Positions 8,766-15,938 of a stretch of DNA of 64,000 bases are shown here, one piece after another. The stretch is from Kribbella rubisoli (GTDB lineage: Bacteria; Actinomycetota; Actinomycetes; Propionibacteriales; Kribbellaceae). Each line of letters opens with the position of its first letter. Position 1 is the first letter of the stretch. The stretch is from NCBI RefSeq assembly GCF_004217145.1, contig NZ_SHKR01000013.1, forward strand, positions 744,001 to 808,000. The letters are read 5' to 3'. The position numbers and the translations under genes are program-made. The notes beneath the pieces were generated by a model that was not told where the DNA came from, ran no database searches, and was given only the letters and a program-made list of their open reading frames with translations.

Positions 8766-9125
8766 TCATGCCGCGTCGGAGCGGTCGGTCCGCCCTTGCT
8801 GCCACGGCCAGGACCCGGAGATCTCCACTTCGAGTGCGAAACTGAGCACCACCCGGATCACCACGATCAGGCCGAGCACCAGCACGCTCTCGACGGAGGT
8901 CTCCACGATGATCGTGCGGATGATGTCGCCGACGATCAGGATCTCCAGCCCGAGCAGGATCACCCGGCCCAGATTCACCCGCAGCTGGCTGTAGCTCCCG
9001 GCGCCTTTGCGGACCACGTCGTACGCGTACCGGATCAGGACGCCGGCCAGGCCGATGGCCATGATGACCACCCCGGCGCCCTCGATCACCCGGGCCACGT
9101 CCGCGAAGACAGACTTGTAGTCCAC
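8766..9125 (-). CDS. DUF1622 membrane protein
   Basis: 119 residues with three hydrophobic helices (VIEGAGVVIMAIGLAGVLI, LGRVILLGLEILIVGDIIRTII, VLVLGLIVVIRVVLSFALEVEI). The order and the R-V-I-L-L-G-L-E-I-L-I-V-G-D-I-I-R segment match the DUF1622 family of small inner-membrane proteins. Function unknown. It lies between the FAD oxidase gene (16 bp upstream) and the TPR gene (7 bp downstream) on one strand, suggesting a three-gene operon. Confidence 0.85.
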   Translation of the reverse strand: MDYKSVFADVARVIEGAGVVIMAIGLAGVLIRYAYDVVRKGAGSYSQLRVNLGRVILLGLEILIVGDIIRTIIVETSVESVLVLGLIVVIRVVLSFALEVEISGSWPWQQGRTDRSDAA

Positions 9126-9141
9126 TCTCCAGAGGTACCAG

Positions 9142-10428
9142 TCAGGCGGCGCTCTCCGCGCTCGCCTCGCCGGGGCGGATGTTCTGGTTGAGGTGGAAGA
9201 CGTTCGCCGGGTCGTACGCCGTCTTCAGCGCGACCAGCCGCTCCAGCTTCGCCGGCGGGAACGCGCGCTGGATCGGGTCGCCGTTCAGCGTGTTCATGTA
9301 CGCCCCGCTCGCGTACGGCGCCAGCGTCGCGGCGTACTCGCGCAGCTGGGTGATCCGTGCCTGATCCTCGTCCGCGTCGTCCCATCGAGTCGCGGTGACG
9401 AACTCGAACAACGTTTCCCGGTGGCTGAACGCCGCGTCCCCATCCGGTACGTCGGCGATCGCGCCGCCGTACGCCTGCAGGCTCGCGGACGGGCCCGGCG
9501 TACGCAGCAGAGCGCGGATCGCGTCGTCGGGCAGGGACTTGAAGTAGTGCCCCTTCCAGTAGCGCCGGTACCGGTGACCCTGCACGCTGTCGTCGCGGGT
9601 CTGCAGCTTCAGGTACGTCGTCTCCTCGACAACCTCATCCACGACCGGGCCGAGCGCGCGGAGCGCCGGCAGCAGGCTGTACCCGCCCTCGCCGACCCAC
9701 ACGTACCCGACCGTCACCGAGTCCGGCTTGATGCTCGCGGTGAAGGTCGCCTCCCGCGGCGCCTGCTCGTTCAGATCGCGCCAACCGCGCAGTACGTGGA
9801 AGCCGGCCGATGCCGGGTAGGTCAGCTCGACGATCAGCGCCCGTGTCCCGATCTCGTGCAGCTGGAACTCGAACCGGGTGACGATCCCGAAGTTCCCGCC
9901 ACCGCCGCGCAGACCCCAGAACAGCTCGGGGTTCTCGTCCGCGGTGGCCCGGACAACCGCACCGTCCGCGGTCACGACCTCGTAGGACACGACGTTGTCG
10001 CAGGCCAGTCCGAAGCGCCGGGCGAGCCACCCCATCCCGCCGCCGAGCGTCAGCCCGCCGACGCCGGTGTGCGAGACGTTCCCCGCCGTCGTCGCGAGTC
10101 CGTATTCCTGCGCCGCCTTGTCCAGCTCGCCGAGCAGCGCGCCGCCCTGTACCCAGGCACGCTTCTGCGAGGGATCCACATGCACCGCGTTCATCGGCGT
10201 CAGGTCGATCATCAGCCCGCCATCGGGGACCGAGAGGCCGGCGATGTTGTGACCGCCGCAGCGGACCGCGATCTCCAGCCCGGCCGCCCGGCCGAACCGC
10301 ACTGCCTCGACGACATCAGCGGTGCTCGAGCACCGGGCGACCGCGGCCGGACGGCGGTCGATCATTGCGTTCCATACGGTCCGGGCCTCGTCGTAGCCGG
10401 CGTCGCCGGTGCGCAGCATCGTGGTCAT
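9142..10428 (-). CDS. FAD-binding oxidoreductase with berberine-bridge C-terminal domain
   Basis: 428 residues from ATG 10428 (MTTMLRTGDAGY); the longer open frame upstream crosses into the divergent promoter. An FAD_binding_4 (PCMH) domain has RCGGHN with His60 placed for covalent FAD attachment, and GNVSHTGVGGLTLGGGMGW. The second cysteine found in bicovalent enzymes is absent, so a single covalent link is expected. The BBE motif YDPANVFHLNQNI closes the protein. It resembles 6-hydroxynicotine oxidase-like enzymes; substrate unknown. Divergent from a MocR regulator that may control it. Confidence 0.9.
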   Translation of the reverse strand: MTTMLRTGDAGYDEARTVWNAMIDRRPAAVARCSSTADVVEAVRFGRAAGLEIAVRCGGHNIAGLSVPDGGLMIDLTPMNAVHVDPSQKRAWVQGGALLGELDKAAQEYGLATTAGNVSHTGVGGLTLGGGMGWLARRFGLACDNVVSYEVVTADGAVVRATADENPELFWGLRGGGGNFGIVTRFEFQLHEIGTRALIVELTYPASAGFHVLRGWRDLNEQAPREATFTASIKPDSVTVGYVWVGEGGYSLLPALRALGPVVDEVVEETTYLKLQTRDDSVQGHRYRRYWKGHYFKSLPDDAIRALLRTPGPSASLQAYGGAIADVPDGDAAFSHRETLFEFVTATRWDDADEDQARITQLREYAATLAPYASGAYMNTLNGDPIQRAFPPAKLERLVALKTAYDPANVFHLNQNIRPGEASAESAA

Positions 10429-10478
10429 CGCTCTCAACTCCGTGTCGTTTGATCTGTCGTTTTGGTCTGTCCACAACC

Positions 10479-10540
10479 CTGACAGCGAAGCGGTACTCCG
10501 ATAAGGTCCAGTTCCGTGAGCCGAATGAGGACCAGTTCCG
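10479..10540 (+). promoter_or_regulatory. Promoter and direct repeat ahead of the MocR-type regulator
   Basis: CTGACA (10479-10484) and TAAGGT (10502-10507), 17 bp apart, form a plausible -35/-10 pair giving an almost leaderless mRNA for the GTG at 10516. Two direct repeats, AGGTCCAGTTCCG (10504-10516) and AGGACCAGTTCCG (10528-10540), lie 24 bp apart. MocR regulators often bind direct repeats, so this may be an autoregulatory site also affecting the divergent oxidase gene. This is an inference from spacing. Confidence 0.4.
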
Positions 10541-11925
10541 GGACGGGTGAACTCCTGGTCGAGCTGCAGCGCGACAACGGCGTACCGCTGCATCAGCAGT
10601 TGGAGAGCGGGATCCGGACGCGGATCCGCGCCGGTCTGCTGCGCCCGGACACCGTGATGCCGTCCACGCGGGCGCTCGCGCAGGACCTCGGGCTGTCCCG
10701 CGGCGTGGTCGTCGAGGCCTATCAGCAACTCGTCGCCGAGGGGTACCTCGTCAGCCGCGGCGGCGGGTACACGCAGGTCGCGGACATCGCTGTCGTTGAG
10801 CCGACCGCCACGCTGAGGTCCGCGAGCGGTCCGCCACGGATCGACTTCCGCTACAGCCGGCCGGACGTCTCGCAGTTCCCCCGCGCCGCGTGGCTCCGAT
10901 CGATCCGCCGGGTGCTGAACGAGACGCCGTACCGCAGCCTCGCGTACCTCGACGGTCGCGGCACGGTCGAGCTGCGTACGTCGCTCGCCGATTACCTCAA
11001 CCGGGTCCGCGGTACGGCGGCGCGCCCGGAGAACATGCTGATCTGCAACGGGTTCGCCCAGGGGTCACGGCTGCTGCTACAGGTGCTGGCTGCGCAGGGA
11101 TACAAGCGGCTGGCCGTCGAGGATCCGTCCGACAACGACCTGCGTGAAGTCGCCGCGGCCGCTGGGCTCGAGGCAATCGGCGTACCGGTGCTCGAATCGG
11201 GGGTCGATGTCGATGCGCTCGAGCGGTCGGGCGCGGACGTGGTGCTCGTGACGGCAGCCCATCAGTTCCCGACCGGCGCGGTGACCTCGGCGGAGACGCG
11301 GGCGGCGCTGGTTGCCTGGGCTGCTCGGCGTGACGGGCTGGTGATCGAGGACGACTACGACGCGGAGTACCGCTACGACCGCGAGCCGATCGGCGCGATG
11401 CAGGGGCTGGCGCCGGAACGCGTCGCGTACGCCGGGACGGCGAGCAAGACGCTTGCGCCCGGGCTCCGGCTGGGGTGGCTGATCCTGCCGGCGTGGCTGG
11501 TCGAGCCGATGGCGCACGCGAAGCTGATGGACGATCGCGGGTCGCCGGTCTTCGATCAATTGGCCTTTGCGGATTTCGTCGCGCGGGGTGAGTTCGACCG
11601 GCACCTGCGGCGGATGCGGCCGCGGTACCGGCTGCTGCGGGACACACTCGTCGACGAACTGGCGGCGCGGATCCCGGAGCTCGAGCCGGTCGGGGTGTCG
11701 GCCGGGCTGCATGTGATGACGTTCCTGCCGCCGGATCTCACCGAGGACGCGGTGCAGACGGCGGCGTCCGAGCGCGGGCTCGGCGTCTACGGACTGGCGC
11801 CGTACTGGGTGGCGGGTTCGGGGCCGGCCGGGCTGGTCTTCGGGTACGGATCGCTCAACCAGAAGGAAGTTGTCGAGGGCATCGAACTGCTTGCGGACGC
11901 GATCGCGGCGATCCGCGAACGATGA
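10516..11925 (+). CDS. MocR/PdxR-type GntR-family regulator with aminotransferase domain
   Basis: 469 residues from GTG 10516. A GntR winged helix spans about residues 15-85 (PLHQQLESGIRTRIRAGLL..., TRALAQDLGLSRGVVVEAYQQL). A class I aminotransferase fold follows, with VTAAHQFPTGAVTS, VIEDDYDAEYRYDR and the PLP lysine in GTASKTLAPGLRLGW near residue 312. MocR proteins sense PLP or related ligands and often control vitamin B6 or amino-acid genes. Here the divergent neighbour is a FAD oxidase, the likeliest target. An in-frame ATG at 10525 is an alternative start. Confidence 0.92.
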   Translation: MSRMRTSSGTGELLVELQRDNGVPLHQQLESGIRTRIRAGLLRPDTVMPSTRALAQDLGLSRGVVVEAYQQLVAEGYLVSRGGGYTQVADIAVVEPTATLRSASGPPRIDFRYSRPDVSQFPRAAWLRSIRRVLNETPYRSLAYLDGRGTVELRTSLADYLNRVRGTAARPENMLICNGFAQGSRLLLQVLAAQGYKRLAVEDPSDNDLREVAAAAGLEAIGVPVLESGVDVDALERSGADVVLVTAAHQFPTGAVTSAETRAALVAWAARRDGLVIEDDYDAEYRYDREPIGAMQGLAPERVAYAGTASKTLAPGLRLGWLILPAWLVEPMAHAKLMDDRGSPVFDQLAFADFVARGEFDRHLRRMRPRYRLLRDTLVDELAARIPELEPVGVSAGLHVMTFLPPDLTEDAVQTAASERGLGVYGLAPYWVAGSGPAGLVFGYGSLNQKEVVEGIELLADAIAAIRER

Positions 11926-11977
11926 ATAAACATCCATTCAATTGCAATTCGATCCGAGCGGTTCTACTCTTGGTGGA

Positions 11978-12712
11978 GTGATCGCCGAAGCTCGCATGGA
12001 CTCGCTGATGAATCAGGCCTGGCCCGCCGCCGACAACACCGAGCTTGACGGCTGGCTGGTCCGCCGTAACGCAGGTGTCACCCTGCGAGCCAACTCGGTG
12101 CTGCCCGCCAACGCACCGTTCGACGTCCACAAAGCCTTGGATTACGTCGAAAATCTGTACGCCGCGCATGACATCACGCCGTCGTTCCAGATCAGCCCGG
12201 CGGTCCAGCCGAGCGACCTGGACGTCCACCTCGAAGCCCGTGGGTACGCGGTTCGCAACCCCACGCTGGTGCAGTGTGCGGCGCTCCCCGACGTGCTCGC
12301 GAAGCTGCCGGTGACGGCGGACGAGGTGAATATTTCCACGACCCCGTCCGCCGCCTGGATGGATTGCTGGTGGAGCGTCGACGGCCGGGGCGGCGCGGCC
12401 AACCGGGCCACCGCTGAGCAGATCCTTGCCCGCGGCAAGGCTCTCTATGCGACCGTCCCGGACGGCGAACACGCGAAGGCGATCGGTCGGCTGGCGCTCG
12501 TCGACGACACCGCCGGCCTGTACTGCCTGGCCGTCGACGAACGCTTCCGGCGCCAGGGCCTCGCCTCCGCCGTCATCCGCGGTTTGTTGCAGGCGGCAAC
12601 AGCCAAGTGGGTGTGGCTGAGCGTGCTGGAAGACAACGTGCCGGCCCGCACGCTCTACGACAACCTCGGCTTCCGGACCGTCTCGCGTTACCACTACCGC
12701 GTCAAAGCGTGA
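11978..12712 (+). CDS. GNAT family N-acetyltransferase, two-domain
   Basis: 244 residues from GTG 11978; ATG 11996 and TTG 11942 are in-frame alternatives. The C-terminal GNAT domain is clear: AIGRLALVDDTAGLYCLAVDERFRRQGLASAVIRGLLQAA contains R-R-Q-G-L-A, and DNVPARTLYDNLGFRTVSRYHYR is the usual end. The N-terminal half (LDGWLVRRNAGVTLRANSVLP) looks like a degenerate GNAT-like domain, as in other two-domain actinobacterial acetyltransferases. Substrate unknown. Its stop overlaps the convergent metallo-hydrolase gene by 11 bp. Confidence 0.82.
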   Translation: MIAEARMDSLMNQAWPAADNTELDGWLVRRNAGVTLRANSVLPANAPFDVHKALDYVENLYAAHDITPSFQISPAVQPSDLDVHLEARGYAVRNPTLVQCAALPDVLAKLPVTADEVNISTTPSAAWMDCWWSVDGRGGAANRATAEQILARGKALYATVPDGEHAKAIGRLALVDDTAGLYCLAVDERFRRQGLASAVIRGLLQAATAKWVWLSVLEDNVPARTLYDNLGFRTVSRYHYRVKA

Positions 12713-13634
12713 CCTGCTGCAGGTGATCGAGGACGACGAACTCGGCGCCGGTCCGCTCCACCGACTGGCGGAGCGGGGTCAGGTCGGTCCAGGGGATACC
12801 GGGGTCGTCGAGGGGCTTGTCGAAGTCGTCCCAGTGCGTCGCGATCACCTTGCGCACAGGCTTGATGGTCTGCAGCAGGCGATCGGTGATGCCCGGCTCG
12901 CCGCCGGGGGCCGCGAAGATCACGTCGACCTGGAGATCGCGCAAGGCGTTCGGGTCGAAGTTCGCCGTACTCAGGCTGAGGATGCGCAGGCCGCCGATCG
13001 TGATCACGAACGCGAGCGTGCCGCCCTCGACCAGGTCCTCGATCACGCGCGGACGCTGCGGTACGTCGTACCGGTAGCCCGGATATGCGTACGTGTGCCG
13101 CTTGCCGCTGCAGGAGTGCAACGACGGGAACACCTCGATCGAGAAGCCGTCGAACGGCAGGTACTCGCCGCCGCGGACCGGTGAGAGCAGCTCGTTCGGC
13201 GTTCGCATCGCGCGGAGCAGGTTGGCGTGCGTCTCGGTGCACAGCACGGTCGCCTGCGTCTTCTTCGCGACATACGGCACGTCGGCCATGTGGTCGTAGT
13301 GCCCGTGATGGACCAGGATCGCGTCGGCTGTGCTCAGGTGCTTGTCGATCACCTCGGGCTTGATCACGAGCTTCGTCTTCGGGTCCGCACCTTCCGGCGT
13401 GAACGTGCCGGTCTTGAACCGCGTCAGCCACGGATCGGTCAGTACGACGCTCTTCCCGCACTTGAGCTGCCAAGCGTGTGTCCCGAACCACGTCAGCTCC
13501 ACCGGCTCGCGCTTGGCCGCCGGCACCGTCGCTGCCTGGCTCCGTCCCTCAAGTCCCACGACACCGGCCGCGCCGACCGCTGCCGCTCCAACCGCGGCCG
13601 CGCCGGTCAGCATCCCTCTCCGACTCACCTGCAC
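12702..13634 (-). CDS. Secreted MBL-fold metallo-hydrolase with Tat signal
   Basis: 310 residues from GTG 13634 (MQVSRRGMLTGAAAVGAAAVGAAG); the open frame extends further but the twin-arginine SRRGML plus hydrophobic stretch marks the natural N-terminus. The metallo-beta-lactamase fold has ILVHHGHYDHM (H-x-H-x-D-H), preceded by LTDPWL and followed by IATHWDDF. It resembles UlaG-like or phospholipase-like MBL proteins. Export folded via Tat is likely, and metal binding is supported by the conserved histidines. The substrate is unknown. Divergent from the LysR gene, 116 bp away. Confidence 0.88.
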   Translation of the reverse strand: MQVSRRGMLTGAAAVGAAAVGAAGVVGLEGRSQAATVPAAKREPVELTWFGTHAWQLKCGKSVVLTDPWLTRFKTGTFTPEGADPKTKLVIKPEVIDKHLSTADAILVHHGHYDHMADVPYVAKKTQATVLCTETHANLLRAMRTPNELLSPVRGGEYLPFDGFSIEVFPSLHSCSGKRHTYAYPGYRYDVPQRPRVIEDLVEGGTLAFVITIGGLRILSLSTANFDPNALRDLQVDVIFAAPGGEPGITDRLLQTIKPVRKVIATHWDDFDKPLDDPGIPWTDLTPLRQSVERTGAEFVVLDHLQQVTL

Positions 13635-13750
13635 GCTGTCTCCTCTCGTCGTCCCGGACCAACAGTCAAGGCGAGCGCAGCAGCGGGTGTCGAATATGCT
13701 CTCAGGCATGATCCGATTGTCTGGAGATATCACCGCAGGTCAGGTACGTC

Positions 13751-14626
13751 ATGCTGACTGAAAGGCATCTGCAGATTTTCATCGCGCTCGCCGAGGAGCA
13801 GCACTTCGGCGACGCGGCCCGGGTCGTCGGCATCACCCAGCCGCCGCTGTCGCAGGGTCTGCGCCGCCTCGAGGCCCTCGTCGGCGCCAAGCTGTTCGAG
13901 CGCGGGGCCGGCCGGGTCGAGCTCACTCCTGCCGGAGCCGCCCTGCTGCCGTACGCGCGCCGCGCGCTGACCTCCATCGAGGAGCTGCACCAGGCCGCGG
14001 TCGCCCGCGATCCCGAGGGGCCGGAGATCCGGCTCGGCCTTGCGCCCGAAGTCCCGCCCTCAGCGGGTGCTGCCGTGGCCGCCGCATCCGGCGCGGTGAT
14101 CCCGGGCAGCCGAGTCACAGTCGTCACCGCCTCGACGAGCTCGCTGATCAACCAGGTCAACACGGGTCGGCTGACGTTGGCCGCCGTACTGCATCCCGTT
14201 GTACTGGATGGGTTGGAGGCGGGACCGGTCTCCCTGCTTCCGACTTGGGCGCTCGCACCGGCCGGGTTCGTGGACGACGAGGTCGTCGGGTTGCGGCAGC
14301 TCAAAGGGTTGCCGGTAGCAATTCGCCCGCGGACGGAGGCTCCGGCGGCCCGCGACCTGTTCGTGGACACGCTCGCCTTGCATCGACCCACCGGCGGGAC
14401 CGTCGTCGTCACCGATGAGCGCGCCGGGTTGGCGATGACCGCGGCGGGCCAGGCGATCGTGGTGACCGCCGACCCCGCACTGACCGCGCCCGGTGTGACC
14501 CGCCATCGACTGGCCGACGATCCGCTGCCGTTGCGGCTGAGGCTCGTGTGGTCGAGGACGCGTACGCCGTTCCTCCGGCCGAACGACGTGATCGCGCAGC
14601 TGACCGAAGCGCTGGGGGCGTCGTGA
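13751..14626 (+). CDS. LysR family transcriptional regulator
   Basis: 291 residues. The N-terminal winged helix (MLTERHLQIFIALAEEQHFGDAARVVGITQPPLSQGLRRLEALVGAKLFERG) is canonical LysR; a periplasmic-binding-like effector domain follows. Its stop overlaps the GTG of the beta-lactamase-like gene (GTGA at 14623-14626), so the two are translationally coupled. It may regulate itself and the divergent Tat-exported hydrolase. AmpR-type regulators are usually divergent from their lactamase gene; here the arrangement is tandem. Confidence 0.93.
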   Translation: MLTERHLQIFIALAEEQHFGDAARVVGITQPPLSQGLRRLEALVGAKLFERGAGRVELTPAGAALLPYARRALTSIEELHQAAVARDPEGPEIRLGLAPEVPPSAGAAVAAASGAVIPGSRVTVVTASTSSLINQVNTGRLTLAAVLHPVVLDGLEAGPVSLLPTWALAPAGFVDDEVVGLRQLKGLPVAIRPRTEAPAARDLFVDTLALHRPTGGTVVVTDERAGLAMTAAGQAIVVTADPALTAPGVTRHRLADDPLPLRLRLVWSRTRTPFLRPNDVIAQLTEALGAS

Positions 14627-15495
14627 ACGCCCGCATCCGCGCGGTCTTCGAGGACGCCGGCGTCCGCGGCTGGCTGCACGCGGTCGCGCTGGACGAGCCC
14701 GACTTGACCGTCGAGGTCGACGCGGACGGGATCGTGCCGCTGGCCTCGGTGTACAAGCTGCCGTTGCTGGCCGGGTTCTGCCGGCTCGTCGATCTCGGCG
14801 AGCTTGATCCCCGGCAGCAGCTGACGCTCGATCCATCCACGAAGACCGGTGGGCCTACTGGGTTGTCCACCTTCGCGGATCCGGTCACGGCATCGCTGCG
14901 GGACCTGGCGCTCTCGATGATGACGCTGTCCGACAACGCTTCCGCGGATGCGCTCCTGGACATCGTCAGGCTGCCGCGGTTGGCCGAGCTGCTCAAGTCA
15001 TTCGGCCTGCAAAGGACCTGGGTACGCCGCGGTACCGCCGGCAATCTGCGTGACCTGCAACGCCGTACCAGAACGAACGATCCGGATGCTGCCCTCGCCG
15101 TACTGGCGGACAACGACCAGACCGATCCTGCTGGGGTCTATGAAGCGGTGAATGCGTCGGCGTCCAGCGCGCGCGACATGACGTTGTTGCTGCGGCGGTT
15201 GTGGGCGGGGGAGTTGCTGTCGCCGGAGCAGACCGAGTTCGCCAAGGCAACCATGCATCGGCAGGTGTTCATGCACCGGTTGGCGTCCGGCTTCCCGCAC
15301 GACGGCGTACGCGTCGCGGGGAAGACCGGGACGTTCGGGGCGTTGCGGCACGAGGTCGGCGTGGTCACGCTGCCGGGCGGTACGGCGTACGCGATCGCGG
15401 TCTTCACGCTCGCTGCGCGCGGCGACGTCCGGCAGCCACGCGTGGACGCCGCCATCGGCGAGGCGGCCCGCGTGGCCGTGGACCTCCTGCGTTAG
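14623..15495 (+). CDS. Class A beta-lactamase-like serine hydrolase, no signal peptide
   Basis: 290 residues from GTG 14623, overlapping the LysR stop by 4 bp. The class A triad is visible: SVYK (Ser42-x-x-Lys45), SDN (103-105) and KTG in VAGKTGTFGALRH. The N-terminus (MNARIRAVFEDAGVRGWLHAV) is not hydrophobic, so no Sec or Tat signal is apparent and the protein may be cytoplasmic. Both features argue against a simple secreted penicillinase, though the catalytic residues look intact. It ends 4 bp into the convergent RidA gene. Confidence 0.85.
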   Translation: MNARIRAVFEDAGVRGWLHAVALDEPDLTVEVDADGIVPLASVYKLPLLAGFCRLVDLGELDPRQQLTLDPSTKTGGPTGLSTFADPVTASLRDLALSMMTLSDNASADALLDIVRLPRLAELLKSFGLQRTWVRRGTAGNLRDLQRRTRTNDPDAALAVLADNDQTDPAGVYEAVNASASSARDMTLLLRRLWAGELLSPEQTEFAKATMHRQVFMHRLASGFPHDGVRVAGKTGTFGALRHEVGVVTLPGGTAYAIAVFTLAARGDVRQPRVDAAIGEAARVAVDLLR

Positions 15496-15878
15496 ACGAT
15501 CGCGAACGCTTCGATCTCGAGGAGGACGTCGGGGTTGAACAAGGCGGCCACCTGGACGGCGGAGGCGGCCGGTTTGGTGCCGGGGATGTACCTGTCGCGC
15601 ACCGCGCGGATCGCCGGCATATGCGCCATGTCGGTGACGAAGATCGTCATCTTCGCGATGTCCTCGAAGGTCGCGCCGGCGCCGGCCAGGCAGCGCTCCA
15701 GGTTGGTGAAGACCTGCTCGGCCTGGGCCCCGGGATCACCGACGCCGACGAGCTTCCCGTCGGGGTCGAGGGCGACCTGTCCGGCGATCGCCACCCACTG
15801 CCCGTGACCGGTCACGACGTGGCTGTAACCGTTGCCCGGGGCAACTCCAACTGCGCGCGGATACTCCAGGTTGCTCAT
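15492..15878 (-). CDS. RidA family protein
   Basis: 128 residues from ATG 15878 (MSNLEYPRAVG). It matches the YjgF/YER057c/UK114 fold: YSHVVTGHGQWVAIAGQVALDPDGKLVG, QAEQVFTNLERCLAGAGATFEDIAKMTIFVTD, and PAASAVQVAALFNPDVLLEIEAFAIV. RidA proteins hydrolyse reactive enamine/imine intermediates from PLP enzymes. The usual R in (P/A)-x-R-x-x-V is replaced by S (PAASAVQV), so classical RidA activity is uncertain and this may be a divergent subfamily. Convergent with the lactamase-like gene. Confidence 0.88.
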   Translation of the reverse strand: MSNLEYPRAVGVAPGNGYSHVVTGHGQWVAIAGQVALDPDGKLVGVGDPGAQAEQVFTNLERCLAGAGATFEDIAKMTIFVTDMAHMPAIRAVRDRYIPGTKPAASAVQVAALFNPDVLLEIEAFAIV

Positions 15879-15906
15879 GCACCAGATATACCCCGGCAAG
15901 GGTTGA

Positions 15907-15918
15907 GAAACCGGTTTC
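15907..15918. promoter_or_regulatory. LacI-type operator palindrome GAAACCGGTTTC
   Basis: A perfect 12-bp palindrome with a central CG, the typical LacI-family operator layout, 21 bp ahead of the GTG of the LacI-DUF6807 gene. It probably mediates autoregulation. It also sits in the promoter region shared with the divergent RidA gene. Confidence 0.6.
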
Positions 15919-15938
15919 CGTCGGGAGAGGATACAGGG

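Noticed and set aside
10429..10728. 5' extension of the FAD oxidase frame
   Set aside because: It overlaps the divergent MocR gene and its promoter; the family N-terminus starts at ATG 10428.
15201..15938. 5' extension of the LacI-DUF6807 frame
   Set aside because: It lies across the lactamase and RidA genes and has no homology; the LacI HTH begins directly after GTG 15939.
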